Of a DNA stretch of 64,000 bases, positions 32,484-43,244 are shown piece after piece. The translations under genes and the position numbers were made by a program. The notes beneath the pieces are model-generated. The model had not been told where the DNA came from. It made no database searches and was given only the letters and a program-made list of their open reading frames with translations. Each line of letters opens with the position of its first letter. Within the stretch, counting starts at the first letter, position 1. The DNA comes from Thinopyrum elongatum (taxonomy: Eukaryota > Streptophyta > Magnoliopsida > Poales > Poaceae): positions 442,295,292 to 442,359,291 of the forward strand of contig CM022297.1 in the NCBI GenBank assembly GCA_011799875.1, read 5' to 3'.

Positions 32484-34003
32484 TGATACGTCCATTTTGC
32501 ATCATGTTTTCCTACTGTTATTTATGATGTTTTTATGCATAATAGTGCTTTTTGGAGTAATTCTAATGCCTTTTCTCTCATAATATGCAAGGTATACACA
32601 AAGAGGGAGAATTCTGGCAGCTGGAAATCTGGACCTGGAAATGCTATGTTAGGCCACCTATTCTGCACAACTCCAAACAAGCTGAAACTTTACGGAGATT
32701 TTTTATGGAATATTTGAGGAATATTGGAGCAAATAAGTACCAGAGGGGGCCCACCAGGTGGGCACAACCCACCTGGGCGCACCAGGGAGCCCAGGCGCGC
32801 CCTGGTGGGTTGTGCTCACCCAGGCCCACCTCCGGTGCCCATCTTCTGGTATATAAGTCATTTTGACCTATAAAAAATAAGTTGAGGACTTTCGGGACGG
32901 AGCGCTGCCGTCTCGAGGCGGAACTTGGGCAGGAGCACTTTTGCCCTTCGGCGGACCGATTCCGCCAGGGGAACTTCCCTCCCGGAGGGGGAAATCATCG
33001 TCATCATCATCACCAACAACTCTCCCATCTTGGGGAGGGCAATCTCCATCAACATCTTCAACAGCACCATCTCATCTCAAACCCTAGTTCATCTCTTGTA
33101 TTCAATCTTGTTACCGGAACTATAGATTGGTGCTTGTGGGTGACTAGTAGTGTTGATTACATCTTGTAGTTGATTACTATATGGTTTATTTGGTGGAGGA
33201 TTATATGTTCAGATCCAATATGCTATTTAATACCCCTCTGATCTTGAGCATGATTATCATTTGTGAGTAGTTACTTTTGTTCTTGAGGTCATGGGAGAAA
33301 TCATGTTGCAAGTAATCATGTGAACTTGATATGTGTTCGATATTTTGATAGTATGTATGTTGTGATTCCCTTAGTGGTGTCATGTGAACATTGACTACAT
33401 GACGCTTCACCATATTTGGGCCTAAGGGAATGCATTGTGGAGTAGTAAGTAGATGATGGGTTGCGAGAGTGACAGAAGCTTAAACCCCAGTTTATGCGCT
33501 ATTCCGTAAGGGACCGATTGGATCTAAAAGTTTAATGCTATGGTTAGAATTTATTCTTAATACTTTTCTCGTAGTTGCAGATGCTTGCGAGACGGTTAAT
33601 CATAAGTAGGAGGCTTGTTCAAGTAAGAACAGCACCTAAGCACTGGTCCACCCTCATATCAAATTATCAAAGTAGCGAACACAAATCGAACCAACATGGT
33701 GAAAGTGACTAGATGAAATTCCCGTGTACCCTCAAGAACGCTTTGCTTATTATAAGTGACCGTTTTGGCCTGTCCTTTGCCTCAAAAGGATTGGGCTACT
33801 TTGCTGCATTTTTGTTACTACTATCATTACTTGCTCATTACAAATTATCTTGCTATCAAACTACTCTGTTACATACAATTTCAGCACTTGCAGACATTAC
33901 CTTGCTGAAAACCACTTGTCATTTCCTTTTGCTCCTCGTTGGGTTCGACACTCTTACTTATCGAAAAGAGCTACAATTGATTCCCTATACTTGTGGGTCA
34001 TCA
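32484..34003 (+). repeat. 3' LTR of the Athila-type element
   Basis: It is 1520 bp and collinear with the 5' LTR, with scattered substitutions and an extra 18 bp between the palindrome arms (32757-32773 and 32804-32820). TATATAAG is at 32850-32857. Flanking CCGGT follows at 34004-34008. Confidence 0.95.
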
Positions 34004-34269
34004 CCGGTTGCTGTTGGAGATGCTCTTATGCTGGAAATAATAGAGTCACATCCAATCCATTTGAGTTAATTGCGTATATGATTTCCCTCTATAAAAAGTT
34101 AATTGCATGTACAGTGTACATGACTTGCAGGGTGGCTACAGATTCGTACAAAAAGTTAAAAAGAAACAAATCCATCCTTAATCTTGTGTTCTAAGTACTC
34201 TGTGGGTTCCACTGTCAATATAGTAGCGAAAGAAGTATATATTAAAAAAATATAATATAAAAAATCTAA

Positions 34270-34335
34270 AGTTTAGGACAGAATTCGAACTCAGGTCATC
34301 GCGTTGCGAGCATCTGGCGCTAACTAGTCCAGCAG
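34270..34335 (-). other. tRNA-like / SINE-like pol III box remnant
   Basis: The minus strand reads GGACTAGTTAGCGC (A-box-like), then about 25 nt later GAGTTCGAATTC (B-box-like). The order and spacing fit a tRNA-derived sequence. No complete cloverleaf can be drawn. Confidence 0.3.
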
Positions 34336-34367
34336 ATGTTCGTTGTGGACGATGCTGGAGATATATT

Positions 34368-34615
34368 TCTATGTCAACTCTTATAGTAGAAAACAGAGTT
34401 GGTGATGATGGTGTGCCTGCCATCCTGCAATATAGGCCGTCCGATTTACATCTGACGAATAGGAAGGAAACTATGGCAATTTTGCAAAAAGATACCCACA
34501 CCCCTCTCCACATTTGCAAATAAGCCCTTCCCTCATTCATCCTTTTCTCTCACAAGATAAACTACTCATACAAATGCATCTTGATGTTCCGTGCAACGCA
34601 CGGGCATCTTGCTAG
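34368..34615 (+). mobile_element. Helitron-like non-autonomous element (plus orientation)
   Basis: The 3' end has a CGTGC-AAC-GCACG hairpin (34590-34602), followed 9 nt later by CTAG, then T, as in Helitrons. The likely 5' end is TCTATGTCAACTC near 34368, but the base before it is T and not A, so that end is uncertain. The interior shares words with the element at 20871-21208. Confidence 0.5.
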
Positions 34616-34799
34616 TTTCTTTTTAAATAGTTACTGCGATAATTGGGTTGAAGTGATATATTTTATGTCTGCCCCAAATGACTCAAATTCACTAGTAGTA
34701 ACAAAGAAAAGGTTGCCTTGTTAATTAACAGAAAACAGGGTGAAAAGTATCACATGAGGCCAGTAAAAACAAGGCACACTGGGTTCAGCGTCATCGTCA

Positions 34800-35419
34800 C
34801 TACAGATGTGCGCGCGCGAGAAGTCTACATATCGAGGGGGCTACGGAGAGAAAGACGTATCGAGTGTGTGTGAGCGAGGCACAGAGACACAACTAGCATG
34901 TGTGTGTGTGTTTGAGAGAGAAGCCAATTGATAGATTAAGATCAAGATCGAGTTGTCACCCTTCTGCTGTCATTGCTGGGGGGTGGGGAGGGGGAGGGGG
35001 AGAAAGAGGTATCAAGAGTGTGCGCGCGGTAGGCATAGAGGCACAACTAGCGAGTGTGTGTGTGTGTTTGAGAGAGAAGCCAGTAGATAGATTACTATCA
35101 AGATCGAGGTGCCACCCTACTCCTTCGGTGTCGGGTAGTGTGTGTGTGTGTTTGAGAGAGAAGCCAGTAGATAGATTAGTATAAAGATCGAGGTGTCACC
35201 CTACTCCTTCGGTGTCGGGAAGTGTGTGTGTGTGGGTGTGGGGGGGGCAGTGACTTAGATATAGGGAGAAGGAGTTTGTGTGATACATATCTATATTAAG
35301 GGATAGGTAGATAGCATGTGTGTGAGGCATACTTAAAGCATCACGGAGATGAACAAGCGGTGTGCATGCAAGTGCCAGAAAAAAATGAAGAGAGAAACAA
35401 TGTCTACGCGCGCGCGCGC

Positions 35420-35450
<31 letters not shown>

Positions 35451-35780
35451 TGAAATCTCAAAACAAAAGATGCTCTGCTGGAATCCCATTGTATGTATTC
35501 ATATGGTTCTGGGACTCGAGTTAACCTTAGGCATATGTGTGCGAGACATAGTTATACTTTGAGACATTAGTGGCCGTGGGTGGGCGGAATTAAAGGGGTG
35601 GGCGTGTTAGACAGAGAGAGTGTGTGTGTTTCTGTGTGAGAGACTTGTAGGATGGGGTAGAAAGACGAATTCTAACCTTGATGGAGGGAGAGAAATACAT
35701 GAAGTGCGCGTGTGTGTGATTCCGATGCCCACGGAGAAATGAGATATGTATGCGTGTGAGAGAGATTGCACAATTCATTC
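34800..35780. repeat. GA/GT-rich region with three longer tandem units
   Basis: The unit TGTGTTTGAGAGAGAAGCCA ... GATAGATTA ... AAGATCGAGxTGxCACCCT occurs at 34900-34963, 35055-35117 and 35145-35207. Long GT, GC and GA runs follow. The open frame across it (repeats of CVCLREKPxDRL) results from the repeat. It resembles 18960-19480. Confidence 0.7.
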
Positions 35781-36354
35781 ACGTATCACTATCTAGCGAT
35801 CGTGGACGTGCATCACTTGAACATAAATCCATATCTACTTCGTATCATGGCCAAAGATACAATATCGATTCAACGCTATAAAGATTGGACACTCACATAT
35901 CGCATTTTTTTCCAAATAATCCTTTTCAATTGTGCATGCCAAAGTTACAGTGATGTTTCTTCAAACAACCACTGTAGCTATCATGTACATGCACCATTGT
36001 TAGTTTTGCATTCAAATTCATTAGTCTTGGATGATTTAAGGTTCTATTATGAAGTAATATATGTAATATTCATATATGAATTGAACGGGTACGCAATTTA
36101 TGAAATGGAGTCCACGTAATCATATGAGGTAACACTTTTAAGTAGCGGACTACAATATCCATTTCTTTTGTGGGACTACAATATCCATTTCTTTTTGTGC
36201 GCCTCTACAATAACACGTCAATGCATTATGTTTAAAGTAAATAACCAATGGCACTAAATTATATATTTACACGAGAAATACATAGGCTGAGCGTTTGATC
36301 CGTTTTTTTATGAACGCGCCTCTACACCCGTACGATTGGCCGCGCCCGTGTGAA
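35781..36354. other. Intergenic AT-rich stretch, no gene supported
   Basis: A short plus-strand frame at 35766-36119 has no start context, repeat or motif that I can support. Confidence 0.5.
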
Positions 36355-36949
36355 CGTCCAAGTTATCGGTGCATCATCCCGAGTTATTGTCTTTTTTTCT
36401 AGGGTGGACTTCATACCAGTTACTAACTGCTGACGTGTGCCCCGTGTACACAGTCTCGCATGACCTTCCCGCTAGCACTGTCCAAAATTAGTTGAAACTG
36501 GATACGAACGATCCCGCAGGCGGCAAAATCTCCCACCTCCTTCTAAAATTTCCGCCACCTAGTCTTTAGCATGCGAAATTCCCCTTTTGTCCTTGGTGCA
36601 CAGAGAACAATAGTTACAATACGGCCCACATTTACATAATAGGTCGGGATTGCTTTGGTAACTTCCGGTTCCCCCCACCACACGGCACCCCCATTTCCTC
36701 TCCCCCTCCCGCATAAACGACTACTCCACAGCACCAGAGCATCTTACATCACGCCATCCGTACTTCATCAGCCTTTCTACCCCTCTCCTCTCGAAACCCT
36801 AGACTGCTCATCCACTGGCGTACCAGAGCCCATTGACTGCCAGCGGCGTCCACCTCGCCGGATCTGCTTCTGCGGCCGCATCTACCCCTCCCACCTTCCC
36901 TAGACACAAGTAGACTGCTCATTCACCACTGTACCACATCCCATTCAGT
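36355..36949 (+). repeat. Duplicated promoter-like segment, copy 1
   Basis: This ~595-bp block is repeated with high similarity at 37312-37907 (offset 957-958 bp). It contains GAAACCCTAGACTGC (telo-box-like AAACCCTA), a C-rich leader and GGCGTCCACCTCGCCGGATC. This looks like the promoter and leader of a nuclear gene, but no downstream coding region is recognisable. Confidence 0.75.
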
Positions 36950-37109
36950 GCTGGCCTTGTCCATGGCTCCGGATCTGCTTCGCCGGTACTCTTGTCAACC
37001 GCAGCACATCTGCAGCGGCTCCTTCGTACTCCCCACCGGAGACGCTTCGTCCAGACCCCCGGAGCCGCCCCACCGACGCCCCCGTCGACGGCCTCTAATC
37101 CTCTTCGTC

Positions 37110-37275
37110 GACACCTTCCTCAACCCTACCGGAGCCGCTTCGCCGACACCATCCTCAACCCTACCGGAGTAGCTTTGCATATACCATTCTCAACCCTACC
37201 AGGGCCGCTTTGCTAGCGCCCAAGTCCACGGCCTTAGATCCGCTTCGTCGCACCCTCGTCCAACCTACCGGTGTA
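37110..37275 (+). repeat. Short tandem repeat, CTCAACCCTACCGGAG units
   Basis: Three to four copies of about 36 bp contain CTCAACCCTACCGGAGCCGC or variants, within the unit between the two copies of the duplicated segment. Confidence 0.6.
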
Positions 37276-37311
37276 GCTTCTGACGCCCCATCCACAACCG
37301 CAGATCTGCAT

Positions 37312-37907
37312 CGTCCAAGTTATAGATGTATCATCCCGAGTTATTGTCTTTTTTCTGGGGTGGACTTCATACCAGTTATTAACTGCTGATGTGTGCCCCG
37401 TGTACACACTCTCGCATGATCTTCCCGCTAGCACTGCCCAAAATTAGTTGAAACTGTATACGAACGAACCCGCGGGCGGCAAAATCTCCCGCCTCCTTCT
37501 AAAATTTCCGCCACCTAGTCTTTAGCATGCGAAATTCCCCTTTTGTCCTTGGTGCACGGAGAACAATAGTTACAATACGGCCCTCATTTACATAATAGTT
37601 CGGGGCTGCTTTGGTAACTTCCGGTTCCCCCCACCACACGGCACCCCCATTTCCTCTCCCCTCCCGCAAAAACGACTACTCCACAGCACCAGAGCATCGT
37701 ACATGACGCCGTCCGTACTTCATCGCCCTTTCTACCCCTCCCCTCTCGAAACCCTAGACTGCTCATCCACCGGCGTACCAGAGCCCATTCACTGCCAGCG
37801 GCGTCCACCTCGCCGGATCTACTTCTGCGGCCGCATCTACCCCTCCCACCTCCCCTAGAAACAAGTAGACTGCTCATCCACCACTGTACCATAGCCCATT
37901 TAGTACC
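37312..37907 (+). repeat. Duplicated promoter-like segment, copy 2
   Basis: This is the second copy of 36355-36949. It ends exactly where the internal part of the long-LTR element begins (37908). Confidence 0.75.
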
Positions 37908-39372
37908 AGGGTGGATGCCGATTTTTATTTCTCTTGTCAACAACTGTCCGTGTTCTGAGCTGCTTTTCGGCCGTCTCGGGCAGCTGTTGAATTTCTCTTC
38001 GTAGCAATGACCCTATGCTCTGAGCTGTTTTTTTCGGCCGTCTTAGGGAGTTGCTACTTTCTTCTTATCGACACCATCTCATGCTCTGAGCTGCTTTTCA
38101 GCCGTCTTGAGTCGGTGTTGAGTTATTCCAGTAAAAGTGCCAGATCTGAGTTGTAAAGACCGTTCTGGTGGATACTGCTTTATTTGCCGGTTTTATCCAA
38201 GGGTTCAGACGATCGTTACCTACAGCTACAACTTGTAAAGTAATATGCCTACCGGAATATTGCACCTGACAACACCCATGGTCATCCGAAGAATCAAGGA
38301 CACATAAAGCCAAGTTCTTTCAGTAAAGGATTCAGGCAAAGAGAACTATAATGAAAAAGCAAGATTGGCCATACAGATATGGTAATGGTTGCAAGAGCAA
38401 CATGGTACAAATACTCCGGACAGTCTGGCTCGGTACCAGTCACCATGGGTACACACCCACGGGGTCTATTCCATCTGCAAGGACCCCATGCCAAGACAAC
38501 CCGCCCAGTCAACCAGATATGCTCAGAATTGTCAGAAGAGGGCAATCAAGCTAGTCAGGTCAGTCAAAAGATTAACTCGGCAGTTGAAATTCAGCAACCA
38601 TGTTAAATCATTACACAGCCTACCATCCATATGGAGATGCTGGCAGACTGAGTAGTCAGAAGGATGAACAACAGTCTCGAAGCATGTGTCTTCATAGATG
38701 GGACTCAGTTAAAGACTAACCTGCCGTGAACAAGATTCTGCTGCCAGGACCACTGTCAGTCAAGTCTATGGATAATATCACCGTACACCTCTATGCTGGT
38801 CATGACAGGTGACAGTCAAATATTTGGTAGGAGCCTTATACCCAAGACAGTGAAGATACCCAAGATGACCCAGCAATCCGTGTGAGAAGTCAGATTCCGC
38901 CAGGAGAATGGTACGATTTACAATACTATTTTTGAGCCTGGAGGACACACATTCATTTGAAGTCACCCACTGAAATGAGTAAAAGATTTCGTGTCCACCA
39001 GGAGAACCTGTTCACAACTCAGTGAACAATCGTTCATATTGGACCTCGTCACGACACATCCATGAGGAATCACCCTCGGACTTACGAGCATGGCACATAG
39101 TTCGGTCAGAATAATTTATTGCCTCAGACAAGATAGCAGACATAAAAGGATTAGAGTCAGAGTAACCTATGAGTTAAGATTTGCCAGAAAAGGGTCCAGT
39201 AAAGCAAACCACCCCGAAGCAAGGCAGTCGGTCATATGAAATTCAGCAGGAACATTATACAAATGTAAAAAGGAAACCCGAGTTAGAAAAAGTTTCCTCA
39301 AGTGGAAATATTCATGTTCGATCCCTGAGCAACCAAATCTCGAGGACGAGATTTCTTTAAGGGGGGTAGGTT
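37908..39372 (+). repeat. Extra 3' internal piece of the LARD-like chain
   Basis: It is about 1465 bp, matching 44617-46082 throughout with few substitutions. It ends with CTCGAGGACGAGATTTCTTTA and the GGGGGGTAGG tract. ORFs here (for example around 38294-38655) occur identically in the second copy and show no protein features. Confidence 0.85.
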
Positions 39373-42300
39373 TGTAACACCCTGGATTTTGCCCATTTTC
39401 TTTTTCTTTTGTTTTTGGTCCGGATTTGCTTATCTGTGGCTTAGTGGTCTTGAAACCTGGTTGGATCACCCTTCATTTTTCTTTCCGAGTGGCTTGCCAA
39501 CTTCAAAACCATCCCAAGACCATGTCATTTCCATCTTGGACCAATTCCAATATTCTTTTTCTTGGGAATATTCCTTTTTTCTATTAAAGGAATAACCCTG
39601 TTTGCCCTGAGTTGTGAAGCAACTCATATTTCTATCATTCCCAAAATTCTCAAATAATTCCCATAAATCCTTTGGGACATATCTTATACAGATATGTCAA
39701 AATATTCCTTTCATGTTCAAAAATATTTCACAAATATTCCTTTTCTGATTTTGCCTTATCTGTCAGATTGAGAAGCAAGTACCCTTTATATTTGATTGCT
39801 TGCTCTCAAACTTTTTGTGCACTCTTTCCAACCCATATCATTGCCACATGCCAAAGTTCAACTTTATTTGGATAATAAATCTCTCCTGGCTAATTTCCAA
39901 AGTTTCTGGGCAACCGAAATCTTTGTGAAGCAAGTGCTAGCCAGGAGTATCCAAATAAGTTGAAATTTTGCAAGAATCTTCATATGACCATATCAATCAT
40001 CTCCTCCAAATGTCATCCCAATCCCATGTGATATGTGAGTGCTACTTCAAGATTGGCAAATCTGGTCAGTGAAGCCCATTGAACTGCAAGTGCTATTTAT
40101 CTCCATCCAAATGGTCTGCAAATTTGCAGTGATGATCACCCTAGTGAGTGATAACTCTCAGCCAAATATCTGAGTCTAGTTCCTTCTCAACTTTTCTCAG
40201 CTCACATCAAACAGCTTGCTGGTGCATTGTATCCAAGCTCCCTCTAGTCATCTCCTAGCCTCTTGTGATGGGATTTCTCTCCCAAGCTGCCTTGAGGAGC
40301 AAGGACTTCCCGCTAGACATCAAATTAGGTAGCAGAGTGCACCGCGTGCGCCAGTGCACGCGGTGACCATGCGGCTGGTGTGCAGTACGCGCGCTCTGTG
40401 CATTGGGGCCCTCGGCCTCGTCGGTTTCTTCCTCTCTTTCGACACCTAGCTATGTCTAGGGACTTCGTTTCGTCGTCACCCTCACGCTGGACCCCTCTCC
40501 CCCTCTCCCGTCCCATCCGACGCGGTGCACCGACGGTGCCCGTGCCGCAAACCTCCTCTGCTCCTCCCTATTTCAGTCGCCCGCGAGCTCCCGAGTCTTC
40601 CCGACCTCGCCTGAGCCTTCCCCGATCCTCCGTGAAGCTCGTGGATGTCTCTCCCCTCCTCCCCGCGGCTTCCCGAAGGCTCCGGTGCGTGGTGGACGTG
40701 TCGCCGTGGCCGAGCCCGGCCACCCTCCTCGCCCCGCCTATAAAAGGGCCCCGAGCCCCTCTCGTCTTCACCACCAACCCCACCTCCCTTCACTGGTCCT
40801 CCCCGACCCATTCAACCATCGCTGGAGCTGCTGTGGCCACGGCCCCGCGCACGGCCGCCGCCCTCTTCACCGGCCACCTCGAGCCATCACCGCTGCAGCC
40901 CTCCCCGGCGCGGCTGCTCCTCCTAGACGGATGCGGCGCGGCACCAGGAGCTCGCCGGTGGCTTCGCCTTGGCCGGAAACGACCAGAGCCGCCCGTGCCC
41001 CTCGCCGGTGCCCGCCTCTGTCCACTGCCGCAGCCGGCCCCCTCCGCCCTTTTCGCGCTCGGCCGAGCCTCTCCCTGGATGCGGTGCTCGCCGGCACGCC
41101 TGTCCGTCTCCTCGCCGGCCGGAGTAGCTTGCCGGAGCAACGGCTCCCATCGCCGGCCGATCGGCCCGTCCTCTCCTCTGTTCTCTGGCGGGCAGGAGGT
41201 AGAAGAAGGCAGGGAAGGGAGAGAGAAGGCGGTGGGGCCTGCCTGTCGGTGTCCCCGGCGCTGACCAGGGCCGGGCCCAGTTGACTTAAGTGGAAACGAT
41301 TTTTCTGGAATGCGTTTTCAGATAGCGAAAGCGTACTACGCCGCTTCTTCGGGCTAAAGTACGTTTTCTCTGTAGGGAAACGTATTCCCGGAAAAGGCGC
41401 TTTCGGTTTTAGCCGCCAGGGGCTTGTCTGTGAATAAACTTTTTGCAGATTGGTCCCTGGACTTCAAACGGCTATAACTTTTTGCTCGGAACTACGATCG
41501 AGGTGAATCCAACGCCCATGTCTTCGTCTCATCGAGCCCGTCATGCTGGTATTACTTTCACTATGTGGTCCCATAGTGAAAATGACCATTTTTCCCTTGT
41601 CCGTAAACAGCCCCTCCGAGAGAGAACTGTTTCTGGCAATTTCCTCCGCGACCATTCCGCACTTCTTCCCGATGGTTCCTTCATCCCCAGGCAAGCCACA
41701 ACTCTCATCTGCATCATCGCATTGCAATGTCATAGTTTGACTATTTACTTTATCGGCAAGTATGAGTAGCTGTGAAATGGATTGGATTATGCAATATTCG
41801 AGTTAATTCTCGGATAGGTGACTACCATGTTGAGTACCGGATTATTAGTGACTAGTAGCTTACCCACTTGTTGATATTGTGATGTTGAGATCACTTTCTA
41901 TGATTATTTTGAAGTTCATCCGGTAGTTCGTAGAGATGAATTAGTAGCAGTGGCTTAAGCATATTGGTTATTGGATTGCTATGATATCGGAGTGTCAGCC
42001 ATGACAGAGATTGTTCGAGGATTAGATATTTCATGGTTGACCTTGAGTCACCTGTCCGGACTTATCCGTGCAACCACATTTGCCGGTATGGGACAGCCTT
42101 GACTTGGTCTGATCGCGTGCTCTTTCATCGGTACTGCCCGACAGGGAAGGTTATGCATGCGCGCTACCCTGGCCCGGTAGGCGGCGATAACCTTGTGAGC
42201 CCAGTTGAGTTTTGTGCCGGCGTCCCCGTTTGGGACAGTATAGTTTGGCCACGACGGTGGCAGGTGTCACAAGGTGACAAGGGGCCACCCAAGGCTTGAC

Positions 42301-43244
42301 TCCGAGGGAGTGCGATTGCCGGTGGTACGATGGGAGAGTCACGGGTCAGGCAAGTTTCGTTGGAGCAACACTGGTCCACCCGAATGGGATCATGAGGTCA
42401 GTGCTCCATAGTGTGGGTAAAGTGCACAACCTCTGCAGAGTGTAAAATCTATTCGAATAGCCGTGTCCACGGTATTGGACAGTCCGTCCAGACCTCACTA
42501 GGTGGTCAACCATTGTAGTGATGATAATGATGGAAGAACTCATCGTATGATCAGAAGTACTCAGTGGTTCATGAGTATTCTGAGGGTTGTGAGACAACCC
42601 GGAGGAGAGTAAGTTTGTCAGACTTGTCGTGCAGATGGAATCAGGTATTTGATATGTTAGCCATGGGATGGCTGTGAGTTGAGTGGTCGGATGACCACAT
42701 GCTTGGGGATTGGACTTGGTACAGGTTCGGATTGGAGCCTGAGATTATTTGAAGTATGGATTTAATACGCTTTACCTTACTGCAGTCATTTCAGTAGCTA
42801 CCTTGCTAATTAACCATGCTGGTTAATTTTGGATTGCTATGATGTTGTCTTGCTTTAATACTGATGTTTGCTGTGAGCTTGCGAGTACATTCAAAGTACT
42901 CACCTGGTGTGTCATGCCAGTTTGCAGGTCATGCCGTGATTGCTTGCTTGCCGAGGATCCTGTGCTTGCGATCTAGGATACGCGTTCTAGCCAGAGTCCC
43001 TGCGGAGTGGAGTCCATCACCGTCGTCGTTGTTCCGCTGCCAAGAGAGTTAGTCCGCTGTTAGCATAGAGCTACCTCGGGCAGGCGTAGTGTCGCCATGC
43101 CGATGTAATCCATGTACCCTTTGTAACCATATCCATAGTAATAAAGAGCTGATTTGTTCTATGCCAACAGTGCCGTATTCCAGAAGACTTGTCCTTGGGC
43201 TGGAATACGGGGCGTTCTGGTTTACTCTGAGCCGGGGTGCCACA
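39373..43244 (+). repeat. Long LTR (complete, 3872 bp)
   Basis: It starts TGTAACACCC after the polypurine tract and ends GCCACA before the primer site. It includes a GC-rich part (40380-41280) with TATAAAAG at 40739. The long open frames in that GC-rich part have no family features and are taken as fortuitous. Confidence 0.85.
40739..40746 (+). promoter_or_regulatory. TATA box of the long LTR
   Basis: TATAAAAG lies in a GC-rich context (CGCCTATAAAAGGGCCCC), the best core promoter of the chain. The second LTR has lost this part. Confidence 0.6.

Larger units (their letters stand above)
23831..34003 (+). mobile_element. Full-length Athila-type Ty3/Gypsy retrotransposon
   Basis: Two LTRs (23831-25332 and 32484-34003) begin TGATACG and end TCATCA. 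They are flanked by the 5-bp duplication CCGGT. Inside, in order, are a tRNA-Asp-type primer site, gag-protease, reverse transcriptase, RNase H, integrase, a separate small ORF with its own TATA box, a long non-coding tail and a polypurine tract. The gene order RT-RH-INT is that of Ty3/Gypsy. The primer site, the long 3' non-coding part and the extra ORF after integrase fit the Athila lineage (Sabrina/WHAM-like elements in Triticeae). The exact family is not determined. The polyprotein has at least three stops and one frameshift, so the copy is non-autonomous. Confidence 0.95.

Noticed and set aside
34900..35184. Frame with three CVCLREKP repeats
   Set aside because: It is translation of tandem GT/GA-rich units. 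There is no start context or domain.
38294..38655. Several 60-90 codon frames repeated at 45004-45365
   Set aside because: They are repeated because the non-coding interior is duplicated. None has protein features, and they overlap on both strands.
40380..41284. Two overlapping long plus-strand frames rich in Pro, Ser, Arg and Ala
   Set aside because: They lie in the GC-rich part of a long LTR around its TATA box. Overlapping open frames in several phases are expected from composition, and the second LTR lacks the region.
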